39,200 nucleotides of DNA from assembly GCA_042096455.1 (NCBI GenBank), contig JBELLU010000011.1, positions 1 through 39,200 on the forward strand, given 5' to 3'. Shown in pieces: positions 17,021 through 25,747 of this stretch. Both the position numbers and the translations under genes were made by a program. This DNA is from UBA7445 sp042096455. Lineage in GTDB: Bacteria > Verrucomicrobiota > Verrucomicrobiia > Opitutales > Coraliomargaritaceae. The notes under the pieces are model-generated. The model saw only the letters and a list, made by a program, of their open reading frames with translations. It was not told the DNA's origin and did no database searches. The number at the start of each line of letters is the position of its first letter. Within the stretch, counting starts at the first letter, position 1.

Positions 17021-18529
17021 TTAATCTTTGGGGCGCTTGAATCGGCGGTTCGGGCCGAGGGCTTTACCGCCGCCCGCTCCCTTGAAATTCTTTTTGCCAC
17101 CAAATTTCTTTCCCTCTTTGCCTTTATAGCCGTGCTTGAAACCGCCCTTGCGCTTCTGGTACGGCTTCCTGCCGGCACCAACCGATTGCGGACGGTCGCT
17201 ATATGGCTCCGAATCCTCCGCGATCGTGACGCTCTCCCGCTTGTCGTCCTCCCGGAGAAGATGAAACAGCCCGCTCGCGATATCGGTGGGCGTATGCCCC
17301 GCATCCAAAAGACGGTCCACCAAGTGCCCGTAACTGCTTGCCTTGCCTGAGTCCAACAAGTCACGCACCCGGTCAAAGACCTTGTCCGCCTTGTGCCCCT
17401 CCACTTCTTCCTGGGTGGGAATCCGACAACGCGGAATCTGCTGCCGCGTATAACGCTCAATCGCTTCGAGGCGATAAATGTCGCGCCCGTAAACAAAGGT
17501 AATGGATTTGCCGGAACGACCCGCCCGGCCGGTGCGCCCAATGCGGTGCACGTAATCCTCGGGGTCATAAGGCAAATCGTAGTTGAATACCACGCTCACA
17601 TCGTCCACGTCCAGACCCCGCGCCGCGACATCCGTTGCCACCAGCATTTCCAATTCCCCCTCCTTGAACTTGCTAAAGACCCGCTCCCGCGAACGCTGCG
17701 GAATGTCCCCGTGAATGTGGTCGGCGAGATAACCCCGCGCCACCAGAGCGGCGGAAGCCTCCTCCACCATCTGCTTGGTATTACAAAAAACGATCCCCCG
17801 GGGCGCCGCCTCCAAATCAAGCAAACGGCACATCACTTCAATTTTCGAACGGTTGCGAACCTCGTAATAGCTCTGCTCAATCGTGTCCACCGTCAGCGCC
17901 TTGTGCTCAATGGAAATTTGCTGCGCGTCGCGGCTGAAGGCTTTGATCAGGCCGCCGACTCCCTTGTTCATGGTCGCCGAGAAAAACAAAGTTTGGCGTT
18001 CCTTTGGCAGCGCATCGAGAATCACCTCCATGTCATCGCGGAAGCCCATATCCAGCATGCGATCCGCCTCGTCGAGGATGCACATCTGTACCGCCTCGCC
18101 CTTGAAATTCCCACGTTTCATGTGATCCATCAAACGCCCCGGGGTTCCCACCACCACATGCGCGCCACGACGCAGCGCCTTGATCTGGCGGTCCATCGGT
18201 GCGCCCCCGTAAACCGGCATGGCGTTCAAGCCAGGCAAGGCCGCACCCAGCCGGTGGATTTCCTGACACACCTGCACCGCCAGTTCGCGGGTCGGGCACA
18301 GCACCAAAACCTGAGTCTCAAACTTCGCAACATCCACTCCGTTCAAGGCGGGCAAAGCAAAGGCCGCCGTTTTGCCGGATCCGGTTTGCGAAAGCCCCAC
18401 AATGTCCTGACCCGCCAATGCCACCGGGATGGTCTGCGCCTGAATGGGAGAAGGCGACTCGAAGCCCAGCCGTTGGATCCCCTCAAGTAGCTCCGGGCAT
18501 AGCCCGAGATCGGAAAATGTAGTCTGCAT
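17021..18529 (-). CDS. DEAD-box RNA helicase, DeaD/RhlE-like
   Basis: ATP-dependent RNA unwinding protein, probably acting in ribosome assembly or mRNA turnover. 502 residues. It has the Q motif (FESPSPIQAQTIP), motif I SQTGSGKT, Ia PTRELAVQ, II DEAD (DEADRMLDMGF), III SAT, V ATDVAARGLDV and VI HRIGRTGRAG. After the helicase core come a DbpA/CsdA-like helical linker (about 385-440) and a tail rich in Lys, Gly and Phe, which would contact RNA non-specifically. Substituting S for A in motif I (SQTGSGKT) is mild. No RNA-recognition fold such as DbpA_C is evident, so the exact orthology (deaD or rhlE) stays open. Confidence 0.93.
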   Translation of the reverse strand: MQTTFSDLGLCPELLEGIQRLGFESPSPIQAQTIPVALAGQDIVGLSQTGSGKTAAFALPALNGVDVAKFETQVLVLCPTRELAVQVCQEIHRLGAALPGLNAMPVYGGAPMDRQIKALRRGAHVVVGTPGRLMDHMKRGNFKGEAVQMCILDEADRMLDMGFRDDMEVILDALPKERQTLFFSATMNKGVGGLIKAFSRDAQQISIEHKALTVDTIEQSYYEVRNRSKIEVMCRLLDLEAAPRGIVFCNTKQMVEEASAALVARGYLADHIHGDIPQRSRERVFSKFKEGELEMLVATDVAARGLDVDDVSVVFNYDLPYDPEDYVHRIGRTGRAGRSGKSITFVYGRDIYRLEAIERYTRQQIPRCRIPTQEEVEGHKADKVFDRVRDLLDSGKASSYGHLVDRLLDAGHTPTDIASGLFHLLREDDKRESVTIAEDSEPYSDRPQSVGAGRKPYQKRKGGFKHGYKGKEGKKFGGKKNFKGAGGGKALGPNRRFKRPKD

Positions 18530-18673
18530 AAGTTGAGTCTAGGTTGGATGTCCATTCCCCCAACCCTTGGGTTGAATATTACCGGAGCGGAAGTAAAAGC
18601 GGAGGCTGCACGTTTGGAGGCAAAGCACAAGCCGCGTTTATAAAGGTTTTTGCCCGGCGATGGGCGTGTGCGC

Positions 18674-19762
18674 TCAGCGCGCGCTATGCGGGTAGCTCCC
18701 CAGGCATTTCACAAAGGAGCAGTGCCCCTCCAATTCCTTAAAGGCCGCCTGTACCTCCGGGTCGGCGCGATGCCCGATGAGGTCGATAAAGAAATAATAG
18801 TCCCAGGCTTTGCGGCGACTCGGGCGCGATTCGATTTTGCTCAAATTGATGCCCCGGCTCGCAAAGGCTTCGAGGGCTTTCTCCAGCGCGCCGCATTCAT
18901 CCTTCAAGGAAAAGACCAGACTGGTTTTGTCCTGTCCGTTCCCCAGGGCCTGCGCCTCGGTTTTGCCAACGACAAGGAAACGGGTGACGTTGTCGGTCTT
19001 GTCCTGAATTCCGCGCTGAACCACCGGCAGGTCATACAGTTCCGCCGCCAATTCACTCGCGACCGCCGCCACGACCCGGCTGGACTTTGCCAACTTAACC
19101 GCATGCGCGGTGCTGGAGGTGTCCACCAGTTGCGCTTCGGGTAAGTTGCGCCGCAACCATTCCCGGCACTGACCCAAGGCCTGATCCTTTGAATGCACCT
19201 CCCGGATCTCCGAAAGCGGCGACTGCGAAATCAAACAATGCTCAATCGGGAGGTACACCTGCGAGCAGATCGAAAGCTCCGAATCTACCAACATATCCAT
19301 CGAGTGAAAGACCGCCCCCTCCGTGGAATTCTCGATCGGAATCACGCCATAGTCCGCCTCACCCCGCTCCACTTCCGCAAAGACATCCGCAATGGTTGTC
19401 ATCGGACGGTAGTCCAGGCTCACGCCGAAATTGCGCACCGCTGCTTGATGCGTGTAGGTCGCCTCGGGTCCGAGGTACGCAATCACCAGTTTTTTCTCAA
19501 GGGCAATGGAGGCGGAAATCACCTCCCGGTAAATCGCCCGCAGCGCGGCGGCACTGAGGGCGCCTTCATTGAGCGCCGCGATTTTTTCCATGACCTGCGC
19601 CTCGCGTGAAGGATCGTAGTAGGGCGCCCCGTTCTCGTGCTTGATCTTACCAATCGCACCGGCCTCTTGGACCCGCTCATTCAGGAGGCGTACCATCTCG
19701 CGGTCGATGGCATCGATGGCCTCGCGGTGAGAGCGGAGTTTTTCGTTCATTTCGTCTGCCAT
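18674..19762 (-). CDS. pheA: Bifunctional chorismate mutase / prephenate dehydratase
   Basis: Converts chorismate to prephenate, then phenylpyruvate, in phenylalanine synthesis. 362 residues. An AroQ-type chorismate mutase occupies about 1-85 (LRSHREAIDAIDREMVRLLNER). The dehydratase domain follows (YLGPEATYTHQAA, VIPIENSTEGAV, and DNVTRFLVVGK with the catalytic TRF), and a C-terminal ACT domain carries the phenylalanine-sensing ESRPSRR segment. I chose the ATG at 19762, one base after the scpB stop. The frame is open further upstream, but that would overlap scpB heavily. A GGAGGAG element before this ATG comes from the closing Glu codons of scpB and may couple translation. Confidence 0.95.
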   Translation of the reverse strand: MADEMNEKLRSHREAIDAIDREMVRLLNERVQEAGAIGKIKHENGAPYYDPSREAQVMEKIAALNEGALSAAALRAIYREVISASIALEKKLVIAYLGPEATYTHQAAVRNFGVSLDYRPMTTIADVFAEVERGEADYGVIPIENSTEGAVFHSMDMLVDSELSICSQVYLPIEHCLISQSPLSEIREVHSKDQALGQCREWLRRNLPEAQLVDTSSTAHAVKLAKSSRVVAAVASELAAELYDLPVVQRGIQDKTDNVTRFLVVGKTEAQALGNGQDKTSLVFSLKDECGALEKALEAFASRGINLSKIESRPSRRKAWDYYFFIDLIGHRADPEVQAAFKELEGHCSFVKCLGSYPHSAR

Positions 19763-19763
19763 A

Positions 19764-20549
19764 TTATTGCTCCTCCTCGGTGGGTTCAGCGACGACCTCC
19801 GCCGCATCGCTTTCGGTGTTTTCCTTTTGCCATTCAATTTCGGCATATTCTTGGTTCAAAGGCAATTCATCCGGACGCGGTTCCTCCGCCAGCCCCACAT
19901 CCCCGTCCGTCGGCTCAGGGGCAGGGTTTTCTCCCGCGCGCATCCAGTCATCGATCTGGTGATGGCTCAAAACATCCGAGGCGGGCAACTGATCCAATTC
20001 ACGCAGACCGGTAAATTCCAGGAAGTGATCGGTGGTGCCATACTGAATGGGCCGACCGGGCAACTCCGCCCGCCCCGTAACCTGCGCCAATTCATGCTCT
20101 ATCAATCGATTCAAGGCGCTATCTGCTGAAACCCCGCGAATCGCCTCGATCTCCGCCCGGGTCACCGGTTGGCGGTATGCCACAATCGAAAGCGTCTCCA
20201 GCGCCGCCGGACTGAGCTTGAGGGGGCGCGGCTCCTTTCGCAGCAGGCGGACAAATTCCGCATGCACCGGCGCGGTCATGATCTGATATCCGTTCGGGCC
20301 CTCCACGATGCGGTAGGCTTTATCTTTCGCTTCTGCCGCCTCCATCAGCGCGTTCAGCGCCTCGCGGATTTCAGCCGGTTTGATCAACGCGGGCAGCGCA
20401 TCCACCTCCTCCGCATCGGCCTCCGCCTCGGCGGCCTCCGCTTGCTCGCGGTGATAGCGCGCAAAGACCTCACCAAAAGTTTTCAGGGTAATCGGTTCCG
20501 CGGTTGAAAGGAGCAGCGCTTCGAGCGTTTTGTTTAGGTCAAATTCCAT
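19764..20549 (-). CDS. scpB: Segregation and condensation protein B
   Basis: Kleisin-associated winged-helix protein that works with ScpA and SMC in chromosome segregation. 261 residues. The start MEFDLNKTLEALLLSTAEP is the usual ScpB opening, and LSPAALETLSIVAYRQPVTRAEIEAIRGV with GRPIQYGTTDHFLEFTGL are hallmark segments of the second winged helix. The start is the ATG at 20549; the frame is open upstream without conservation. An Ala/Glu-rich insertion near residues 35-60 and an acidic tail of about 60 residues extend it beyond the usual 190-200. scpA is not adjacent. It is followed by pheA one base later. Confidence 0.93.
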   Translation of the reverse strand: MEFDLNKTLEALLLSTAEPITLKTFGEVFARYHREQAEAAEAEADAEEVDALPALIKPAEIREALNALMEAAEAKDKAYRIVEGPNGYQIMTAPVHAEFVRLLRKEPRPLKLSPAALETLSIVAYRQPVTRAEIEAIRGVSADSALNRLIEHELAQVTGRAELPGRPIQYGTTDHFLEFTGLRELDQLPASDVLSHHQIDDWMRAGENPAPEPTDGDVGLAEEPRPDELPLNQEYAEIEWQKENTESDAAEVVAEPTEEEQ

Positions 20550-20677
20550 AGGCTTGTTGAATAAACAAATCGAACTTTTGGAGTATGAACAGTAAAAAAC
20601 AGCCTCCTTATTATCACCGCGCCTGTATTTGCGGGGTTGCCTTTCCGTAGGCTTCCTCACTAAAACTATTGTTTAAT

Positions 20678-22390
20678 ATGCCTGATCAGAACATCCGCCC
20701 CCATTCCTCGGTCGTCGTTGACGGCCCAGACCGCGCTCCCGCCCGCGCCATGCTGCGCGCAGTTGGCTTTGATGATGCCGATTTTAAAAAACCGCAGGTC
20801 GCAGTTGCGAGTTCCCCCAGCAACATGACCCCTTGCAATGTCCACCTCGGGGAACTCGGGGAACATGCCTCCAATGGCATCAATGCCGCCGGGGGACGCG
20901 CCGTCAGCTTTAACACCATTACCGTCACGGACGGCATCAGCATGGGAACCAAAGGCATGCGCTACAGCCTCGTCTCCCGCGACGTCATTGCGGATTCCAT
21001 TGAAACCGCCTGCGCCGCCGAGGGGTTTGACGGCTTGGTCGCGATCGGCGGCTGTGATAAAAACATGCCCGGTGCCATGATCGCGATTGCGCGGCTCAAC
21101 CGCCCCGCCGTCTTTGTTTATGGCGGCACAATCCTGCCCGGCTTCATGCCGGAGGACAAGGAAGAGTGCAAGCCGATGGACATCGTCTCGGTCTTTGAAG
21201 CAGTGGGCAAACACGCCAAGGGCGAATTGACGGACGAGGAACTCAAAGAAGTTGAAAAATACGCCATCCCCGGCCCCGGCTCCTGCGGCGGCATGTACAC
21301 CGCCAATACCATGGCGAGCGCCATCGAGGCCCTCGGCATGAGCCTCCCTGGGAGTAGCGCCCAAGTCGCGGTGGGCGAAGCGAAGCGCCGCGATTGCGAA
21401 GAGGCCGGCGCCGCCGTTGTCAAAATGCTGGAATCGGGACTGAAGCCCCGCGATATAATGACCCGCAAGGCCTTTGAAAACGCCATCACAACCTGCCTCG
21501 CTCTCGGGGGCTCCACCAATCTAATCCTGCACCTCCTTGCCATCGCGGACGCCGCCGAGGTGGAACTTAGCATCGACGATTTTGCCACAATTGGTGAACG
21601 CATCCCCCTCCTCGCGGACGTTAAACCCTTCGGGAAATACAACATGAGCCACCTCATCCGAATCGGCGGGATCCGTCCCATGATGAAGTTGCTCCTCGAC
21701 CGCGGCCTCCTGCATGGGGATTGCCTCACCGTGACCGGCCAAACCATCGCGGAATCCCTCGCAGAGGAGCAGCCCTACGGCGCCTACCCGGAGGAACAGG
21801 ACATAATCCACCCCTGGGATGACCCCATTAAAGAGAGCACCCACCTGCGCATCCTGCGCGGCAACCTCGCGCCGGGTGCGGCGGTTGGCAAAATCACCGG
21901 AAAGGAAGGACTTTATTTCAAGGGCTGCGCCAAAGTTTATGAGGGCGAGGAAGCCGCGCTTGTCGGCATCCTGCGCGGCGACGTCGTGAAAGGCGACGTG
22001 GTCGTCATCCGCAACGAAGGTCCGGTCGGCGGGCCGGGGATGCGAGAAATGCTTTCCCCCACCAGCGCGGTGGCGGGCCGTGGTCTTATCAAGGACGTCG
22101 CCCTCATCACCGACGGGCGTTTCTCCGGCGGGAGTCATGGCTTTGACGTGGGGCATATCACGCCCGAAGCGGCATGCGGCGGCCCCATCGGGATCGTCGA
22201 AAACGGTGACCTCATCGAAATCGACGCGGTTACCAACACCATTAACCTCTGCATTGAGCCCGCCGAATACGACCGCCGTATGGCGGCGTTTAAACCGCGC
22301 GGCCCGGGCACCCGGCGCGGCGTCCTCGGCAAATACGCCGCCCTCGTCGCCACCGCCTCCGAAGGTGCCGTCACCGACAAAAACCTTTAA
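20678..22390 (+). CDS. ilvD: Dihydroxy-acid dehydratase
   Basis: Fe-S dehydratase of valine, isoleucine and leucine synthesis. 570 residues. The three cluster-cysteine regions are present: SNMTPCNVH near the N-terminus, IGGCDKNMPG, and GPGSCGGMYTANTM. GGSTNLILHLLAIA and DGRFSGGSHGFDVGHITPEA near the C-terminus are family signatures. The ATG at 20678 was chosen over a TTG three codons earlier. It is divergent from scpB (128-base gap) and begins a run of plus-strand genes ending at the Ni-SOD, with pgi 24 bases downstream. Confidence 0.96.
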   Translation: MPDQNIRPHSSVVVDGPDRAPARAMLRAVGFDDADFKKPQVAVASSPSNMTPCNVHLGELGEHASNGINAAGGRAVSFNTITVTDGISMGTKGMRYSLVSRDVIADSIETACAAEGFDGLVAIGGCDKNMPGAMIAIARLNRPAVFVYGGTILPGFMPEDKEECKPMDIVSVFEAVGKHAKGELTDEELKEVEKYAIPGPGSCGGMYTANTMASAIEALGMSLPGSSAQVAVGEAKRRDCEEAGAAVVKMLESGLKPRDIMTRKAFENAITTCLALGGSTNLILHLLAIADAAEVELSIDDFATIGERIPLLADVKPFGKYNMSHLIRIGGIRPMMKLLLDRGLLHGDCLTVTGQTIAESLAEEQPYGAYPEEQDIIHPWDDPIKESTHLRILRGNLAPGAAVGKITGKEGLYFKGCAKVYEGEEAALVGILRGDVVKGDVVVIRNEGPVGGPGMREMLSPTSAVAGRGLIKDVALITDGRFSGGSHGFDVGHITPEAACGGPIGIVENGDLIEIDAVTNTINLCIEPAEYDRRMAAFKPRGPGTRRGVLGKYAALVATASEGAVTDKNL

Positions 22391-22414
22391 ACGCCTGTAA
22401 GCAGGCTCTCATTT

Positions 22415-23989
22415 ATGTCCTGGCAACGTTACAAACAATATCACCTCCTCCTCCAAGATCTCGGCTTCGCGCTCGATATCAGTCGTATCGATTTTCCGGA
22501 TGACTACCTCGGCGCGATGAAACCGCGCATGCAGGACGCCTTTGCGGCGATGGCGGAACTCGAGGGGGGCAGCATCGCCAACCCCGATGAAAACCGCCAG
22601 GTGGGCCATTACTGGTTGCGCGACGCCAGCCTCGCCCCCAGCCCTGAAATGCGTGCCGCCATCGAGGCATGCCTCGCGGAGATCCACCGGATCGCCGCCT
22701 GCGTTCATTCCGGAGAAATGCAGGGCACCGACGGCCCATACGCGCATTGCCTCGTGATCGGAATCGGCGGCTCCGCGCTGGGCCCGCAGTTCGTCGCCGA
22801 CGCCCTGGGTTGCCCCAAGCGCGATAAGCTCAAACTCCACTTTTTTGACAACACCGATCCGGATGGAATGGATCGCACCCTTGCGGCGCTGGACGGGCAA
22901 CTCGGCAAAACCCTGACCTTGGTCATTTCAAAATCGGGCGGCACTGCCGAAACCCGCAATGGGATGCTCGAAGCACAGGCAGCCTACCGCGCCGCCAATC
23001 TTGACTTCGCGAAACACGCCATCGCCATTACCGGTGCCGATTCGAAATTGGACACCCTCGCCAAAGCGGAGGGCTGGCTTACCCGGCTCCCGATGTGGGA
23101 CTGGGTCGGCGGACGCACCTCCGAGCTCGCCGCAGTGGGACTCCTCCCCGCCGCGCTACAGGGCATTGAGATCGACCGTATGCTCGCGGGTGCTGCCGCG
23201 ATGGACGCCGCCACCCGCAACCGCGAAACTTTACAGAACCCCGCCGCGCTTTTGGCGCTGATGTGGTATTTCGCCACCGACGGCGCGGGTTCAAAGGACA
23301 TGGTGGTCCTGCCCTACAAGGATCGCCTCATGCTTTTTTCAAAATACCTCCAGCAACTCGTCATGGAATCGCTGGGCAAAGCCGAGGACCTCGATGGCAA
23401 GCCCGTGCAACAAGGCATCGCCGTCTATGGAAACAAAGGCTCGACCGATCAGCATGCCTATGTCCAGCAACTCCGGGAGGGCGTCCATAACTTCTTTGTT
23501 ACCTTCATTGAAGTCCTCAAGGATCGCGAGGGGGATTCTCTGGAGGTGGAGGATGCGATCACCACCGGTGATTATCTGCAGGGTTTCTATCTAGGAACGC
23601 GCGATGCCCTTTATGAAAAAGGCCGCCAGTCCATCACTCTTACGCTCAACGAAGTAAATCCCGAGTCGGTGGGTCAATTGATTGCCCTCTTTGAGCGTGC
23701 GGTTGGATTCTATGCCAGCCTCGTGAACATCAACGCCTACCATCAGCCCGGCGTTGAAGCCGGGAAAAAAGCCGCCGCCGCCGTTTTGGAATTAGAAAGC
23801 GCCGCGCTCGAGTTCCTGCGCGCCCAACCCGGAAAATCTTTCAGCGCTCCACAGTTGGCGGAAGCCCTCGGTCGTCCCGCCGACGCGGAGTCCCTCTATA
23901 AGATTCTCAACCGCCTCGCCGCCAACGACCGCGGTATTGGCACCGAGCCCGGAAGCGATCTCGACGCGACCACCTTTCACGCCGCCTAA
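22415..23989 (+). CDS. pgi: Glucose-6-phosphate isomerase with C-terminal helix-turn-helix-like tail
   Basis: Interconverts glucose 6-phosphate and fructose 6-phosphate. 524 residues with a SIS-fold core. VIGIGGSALGPQ and ISKSGGTAETRNGM bind the sugar phosphate, and WDWVGGRTSELAAVGLLPA corresponds to the family signature but has Thr where most enzymes have Phe/Tyr (GGRFS). YGNKGSTDQHAYVQQL holds the catalytic-region Gln and His. The last 60 residues (SFSAPQLAEALGRPADAESLYKILNRLA, given here in outline) look like a winged-helix extension. I see this as a divergent PGI subgroup. It is followed 26 bases later by a coiled-coil membrane protein gene. Confidence 0.9.
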   Translation: MSWQRYKQYHLLLQDLGFALDISRIDFPDDYLGAMKPRMQDAFAAMAELEGGSIANPDENRQVGHYWLRDASLAPSPEMRAAIEACLAEIHRIAACVHSGEMQGTDGPYAHCLVIGIGGSALGPQFVADALGCPKRDKLKLHFFDNTDPDGMDRTLAALDGQLGKTLTLVISKSGGTAETRNGMLEAQAAYRAANLDFAKHAIAITGADSKLDTLAKAEGWLTRLPMWDWVGGRTSELAAVGLLPAALQGIEIDRMLAGAAAMDAATRNRETLQNPAALLALMWYFATDGAGSKDMVVLPYKDRLMLFSKYLQQLVMESLGKAEDLDGKPVQQGIAVYGNKGSTDQHAYVQQLREGVHNFFVTFIEVLKDREGDSLEVEDAITTGDYLQGFYLGTRDALYEKGRQSITLTLNEVNPESVGQLIALFERAVGFYASLVNINAYHQPGVEAGKKAAAAVLELESAALEFLRAQPGKSFSAPQLAEALGRPADAESLYKILNRLAANDRGIGTEPGSDLDATTFHAA

Positions 23990-24015
23990 ACCGCACTCCT
24001 AACTCACATGCATCC

Positions 24016-24831
24016 ATGCACCGCCTTTCTTTCATTCTCCGCCTAGTCACCCTTGCGGCTGCGATCTGCTCCATCTTTATTTATTTTGCGGCTCGCAACA
24101 GCCTCGCGGAAAAAGCCAAAGAAGTAAGCCTTGCCGAACGCGCCAACCAGGCCCTGGTCAAGGAATTGGATGACGCGGTTCTCGCCATTCAAAAACTGGA
24201 GGAACAAATCCAAAGCGAACGCAGCGCGCTCGCAGAGGTGAAACAAGCACTGAGCGAAGCTCAAGCCACCCTCCAATCCAATCTTCAGAATGCCTCCATT
24301 ACGGCGGCCAAATTGGAACGCGCCGAATCGCAAATACTTGGACAAAAGACCGAGCTGGTTCAGCTGCGCGACAAATTGCTGAATGCCGAACGCAAAACAT
24401 CCAGCGCCAGCCAAGCCCTCGAAATCGAACGACTTGAGGCCAGCATCAACACCCTCAGCACCGAAAACAAGCGCTTGAGCGAGGCCCTTGCCCGTGAGTT
24501 ATCCATTCGCGCGTCCATTGAGGATTCAATTAAAACCCCGGTTCGCCCAACCGGCACCCTTCTGGACCCGAATTACAAACCCACCCCCGGGGAAAATAGC
24601 GCCCGCACCGAAATCGCGTCCATCAACCGCAAAAACCGCATTGTCGTTTTCTCCAGCCTGCCCACTCTGAAACTTGAAACCGGGCACGAGGTCCGGATCC
24701 TCTCAAGTGGCCAACTGTTAGGCAAAGCCCGCATTTTCAAAGTCACCGATTCCTATATCGTTGCCAGCCTACTCACCGATTTCAACGCCGAGCCCATTGA
24801 CGCCGGCACGATTGTTACCATCGTTCATTAA
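24016..24831 (+). CDS. Single-pass membrane protein with long coiled coil
   Basis: I do not recognise this gene. 271 residues: one membrane helix at about 6-26, then an extended coiled coil at about 30-175 (heptad-like runs rich in Glu, Ala, Leu, Lys). A Pro-rich linker (VRPTGTLLDPNYKPTPGE) leads to a small all-beta domain (about 190-271: TEIASINRKNRIVVFSS through IDAGTIVTIVH), perhaps SH3-like. This layout suits an envelope spacer or scaffold with the beta domain in the periplasm. It lies between pgi and a small lipoprotein gene, 9 bases apart from the latter, so the two may be partners. Function cannot be stated. Confidence 0.85.
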   Translation: MHRLSFILRLVTLAAAICSIFIYFAARNSLAEKAKEVSLAERANQALVKELDDAVLAIQKLEEQIQSERSALAEVKQALSEAQATLQSNLQNASITAAKLERAESQILGQKTELVQLRDKLLNAERKTSSASQALEIERLEASINTLSTENKRLSEALARELSIRASIEDSIKTPVRPTGTLLDPNYKPTPGENSARTEIASINRKNRIVVFSSLPTLKLETGHEVRILSSGQLLGKARIFKVTDSYIVASLLTDFNAEPIDAGTIVTIVH

Positions 24832-24840
24832 TCAAATACC

Positions 24841-25014
24841 ATGCACCTCAAAAAACTCATCCGTCTCTCCTTACTCCTGATTCTCAGCCTTGGCACATTA
24901 GCGCTCACCGCCTGCCTCGACAGTGATGTCGACGAACAGAATATCCCCTGGGGCCGTCCCAAAAGCTGGGAAGGCGGCGCCCCCGGTATGGGTGGCGGGG
25001 GAGCCAACTACTAA
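24841..25014 (+). CDS. Small lipoprotein, 57 residues
   Basis: A short reading frame with a clear lipoprotein signal: Lys-Lys near the start, hydrophobic residues 6-23, and lipobox LTAC with the lipidated Cys at residue 25. The mature part is 33 residues: acidic after the Cys (LDSDVDEQN), then IPWGRPKSWEGG and a Gly/Met-rich end. The Asp at +3 of the mature protein has no certain sorting meaning outside enterobacteria. It is embedded between a coiled-coil membrane protein (9 bases upstream) and rsmI (16 bases downstream), which supports real expression. Function unknown; the PWGRPxxWE segment is a good search handle. Confidence 0.85.
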   Translation: MHLKKLIRLSLLLILSLGTLALTACLDSDVDEQNIPWGRPKSWEGGAPGMGGGGANY

Positions 25015-25030
25015 GTCCACGCTTCCCACC

Positions 25031-25738
25031 ATGCCGAACCCGTCCAATCCCGGCTGCCTCATTCTGGTAGCCACCCCCATCGGGAACCTCGGCGATATCT
25101 CAACCCGTGCGCAAGAAGTGCTGTCTCAGGCGGATTGCATCGCCTGCGAGGACACCCGCGTAACCGGTAAACTCCTCGCCAAGCTCGGCATTGATTCCAA
25201 GCCCGAACTCCTCTCCTACCGCAACGAAAACGAAAAAAACCTCGCGCAACCGCTCGCGGAACGGATCGCGGGGGGTCAAAAAATCGTCCTTGTTGCCGAT
25301 GCCGGAACCCCCGCAATCAGCGATCCCGGTTTTCGCCTGGTGCGCGCCTGTCGCCAATTGGGGCTCCCCGTCACCGCCGTGCCCGGCCCCTGCGCCGCCG
25401 TCACCGCCCTCGCCCTTTCCGGGCTCCCCAGCGATGGCTTTCTCTTTGTCGGATTCCTTCCACCCAAACGCGCCGCACGCCTCCGCTTTTTTAATGAGTA
25501 TCAGGATTTTGAATACACGATCATCCTTTACGAATCCTGCCACCGCATCGCCAAATGTATGGATGATCTCGTTGAAACACTCGGTGCGGACCGCGCCATT
25601 AGCGTAGGCCGCGAATTGACCAAACTCCACGAAACGGTTCACAGCGGCCCCGCTTCCGAGGTTCGCGAACGGGTCGCACAGGCGAGCCAAAAAGGAGAAT
25701 TCGTGATCACTATTGCCAAAAAGGGCTACATCCTCTAA
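25031..25738 (+). CDS. rsmI: 16S rRNA (cytidine-1402 2'-O) methyltransferase
   Basis: SAM-dependent enzyme that 2'-O-methylates C1402 of 16S rRNA in the ribosomal P site. 235 residues of the TP-methylase fold. LVATPIGNLGDISTRA at the start is the family signature, followed by IACEDTRVTGKLL, LVADAGTPAISDPGFRLVRA and AVPGPCAAVTALALSGLPS. The C-terminal REWLTK-like segment reads GRELTKLHETV. Slightly short because the C-terminal domain present in E. coli is absent. The ATG at 25031 was chosen because the signature begins 13 codons later; a longer frame overlaps the lipoprotein gene. Ni-SOD follows 9 bases later. Confidence 0.95.
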   Translation: MPNPSNPGCLILVATPIGNLGDISTRAQEVLSQADCIACEDTRVTGKLLAKLGIDSKPELLSYRNENEKNLAQPLAERIAGGQKIVLVADAGTPAISDPGFRLVRACRQLGLPVTAVPGPCAAVTALALSGLPSDGFLFVGFLPPKRAARLRFFNEYQDFEYTIILYESCHRIAKCMDDLVETLGADRAISVGRELTKLHETVHSGPASEVRERVAQASQKGEFVITIAKKGYIL

Positions 25739-25747
25739 CACTAAACC

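Noticed and set aside
17393..18490. 365-codon plus-strand frame opposite the DEAD-box helicase
   Set aside because: His/Arg-rich antisense product; all helicase motifs are on the minus strand.
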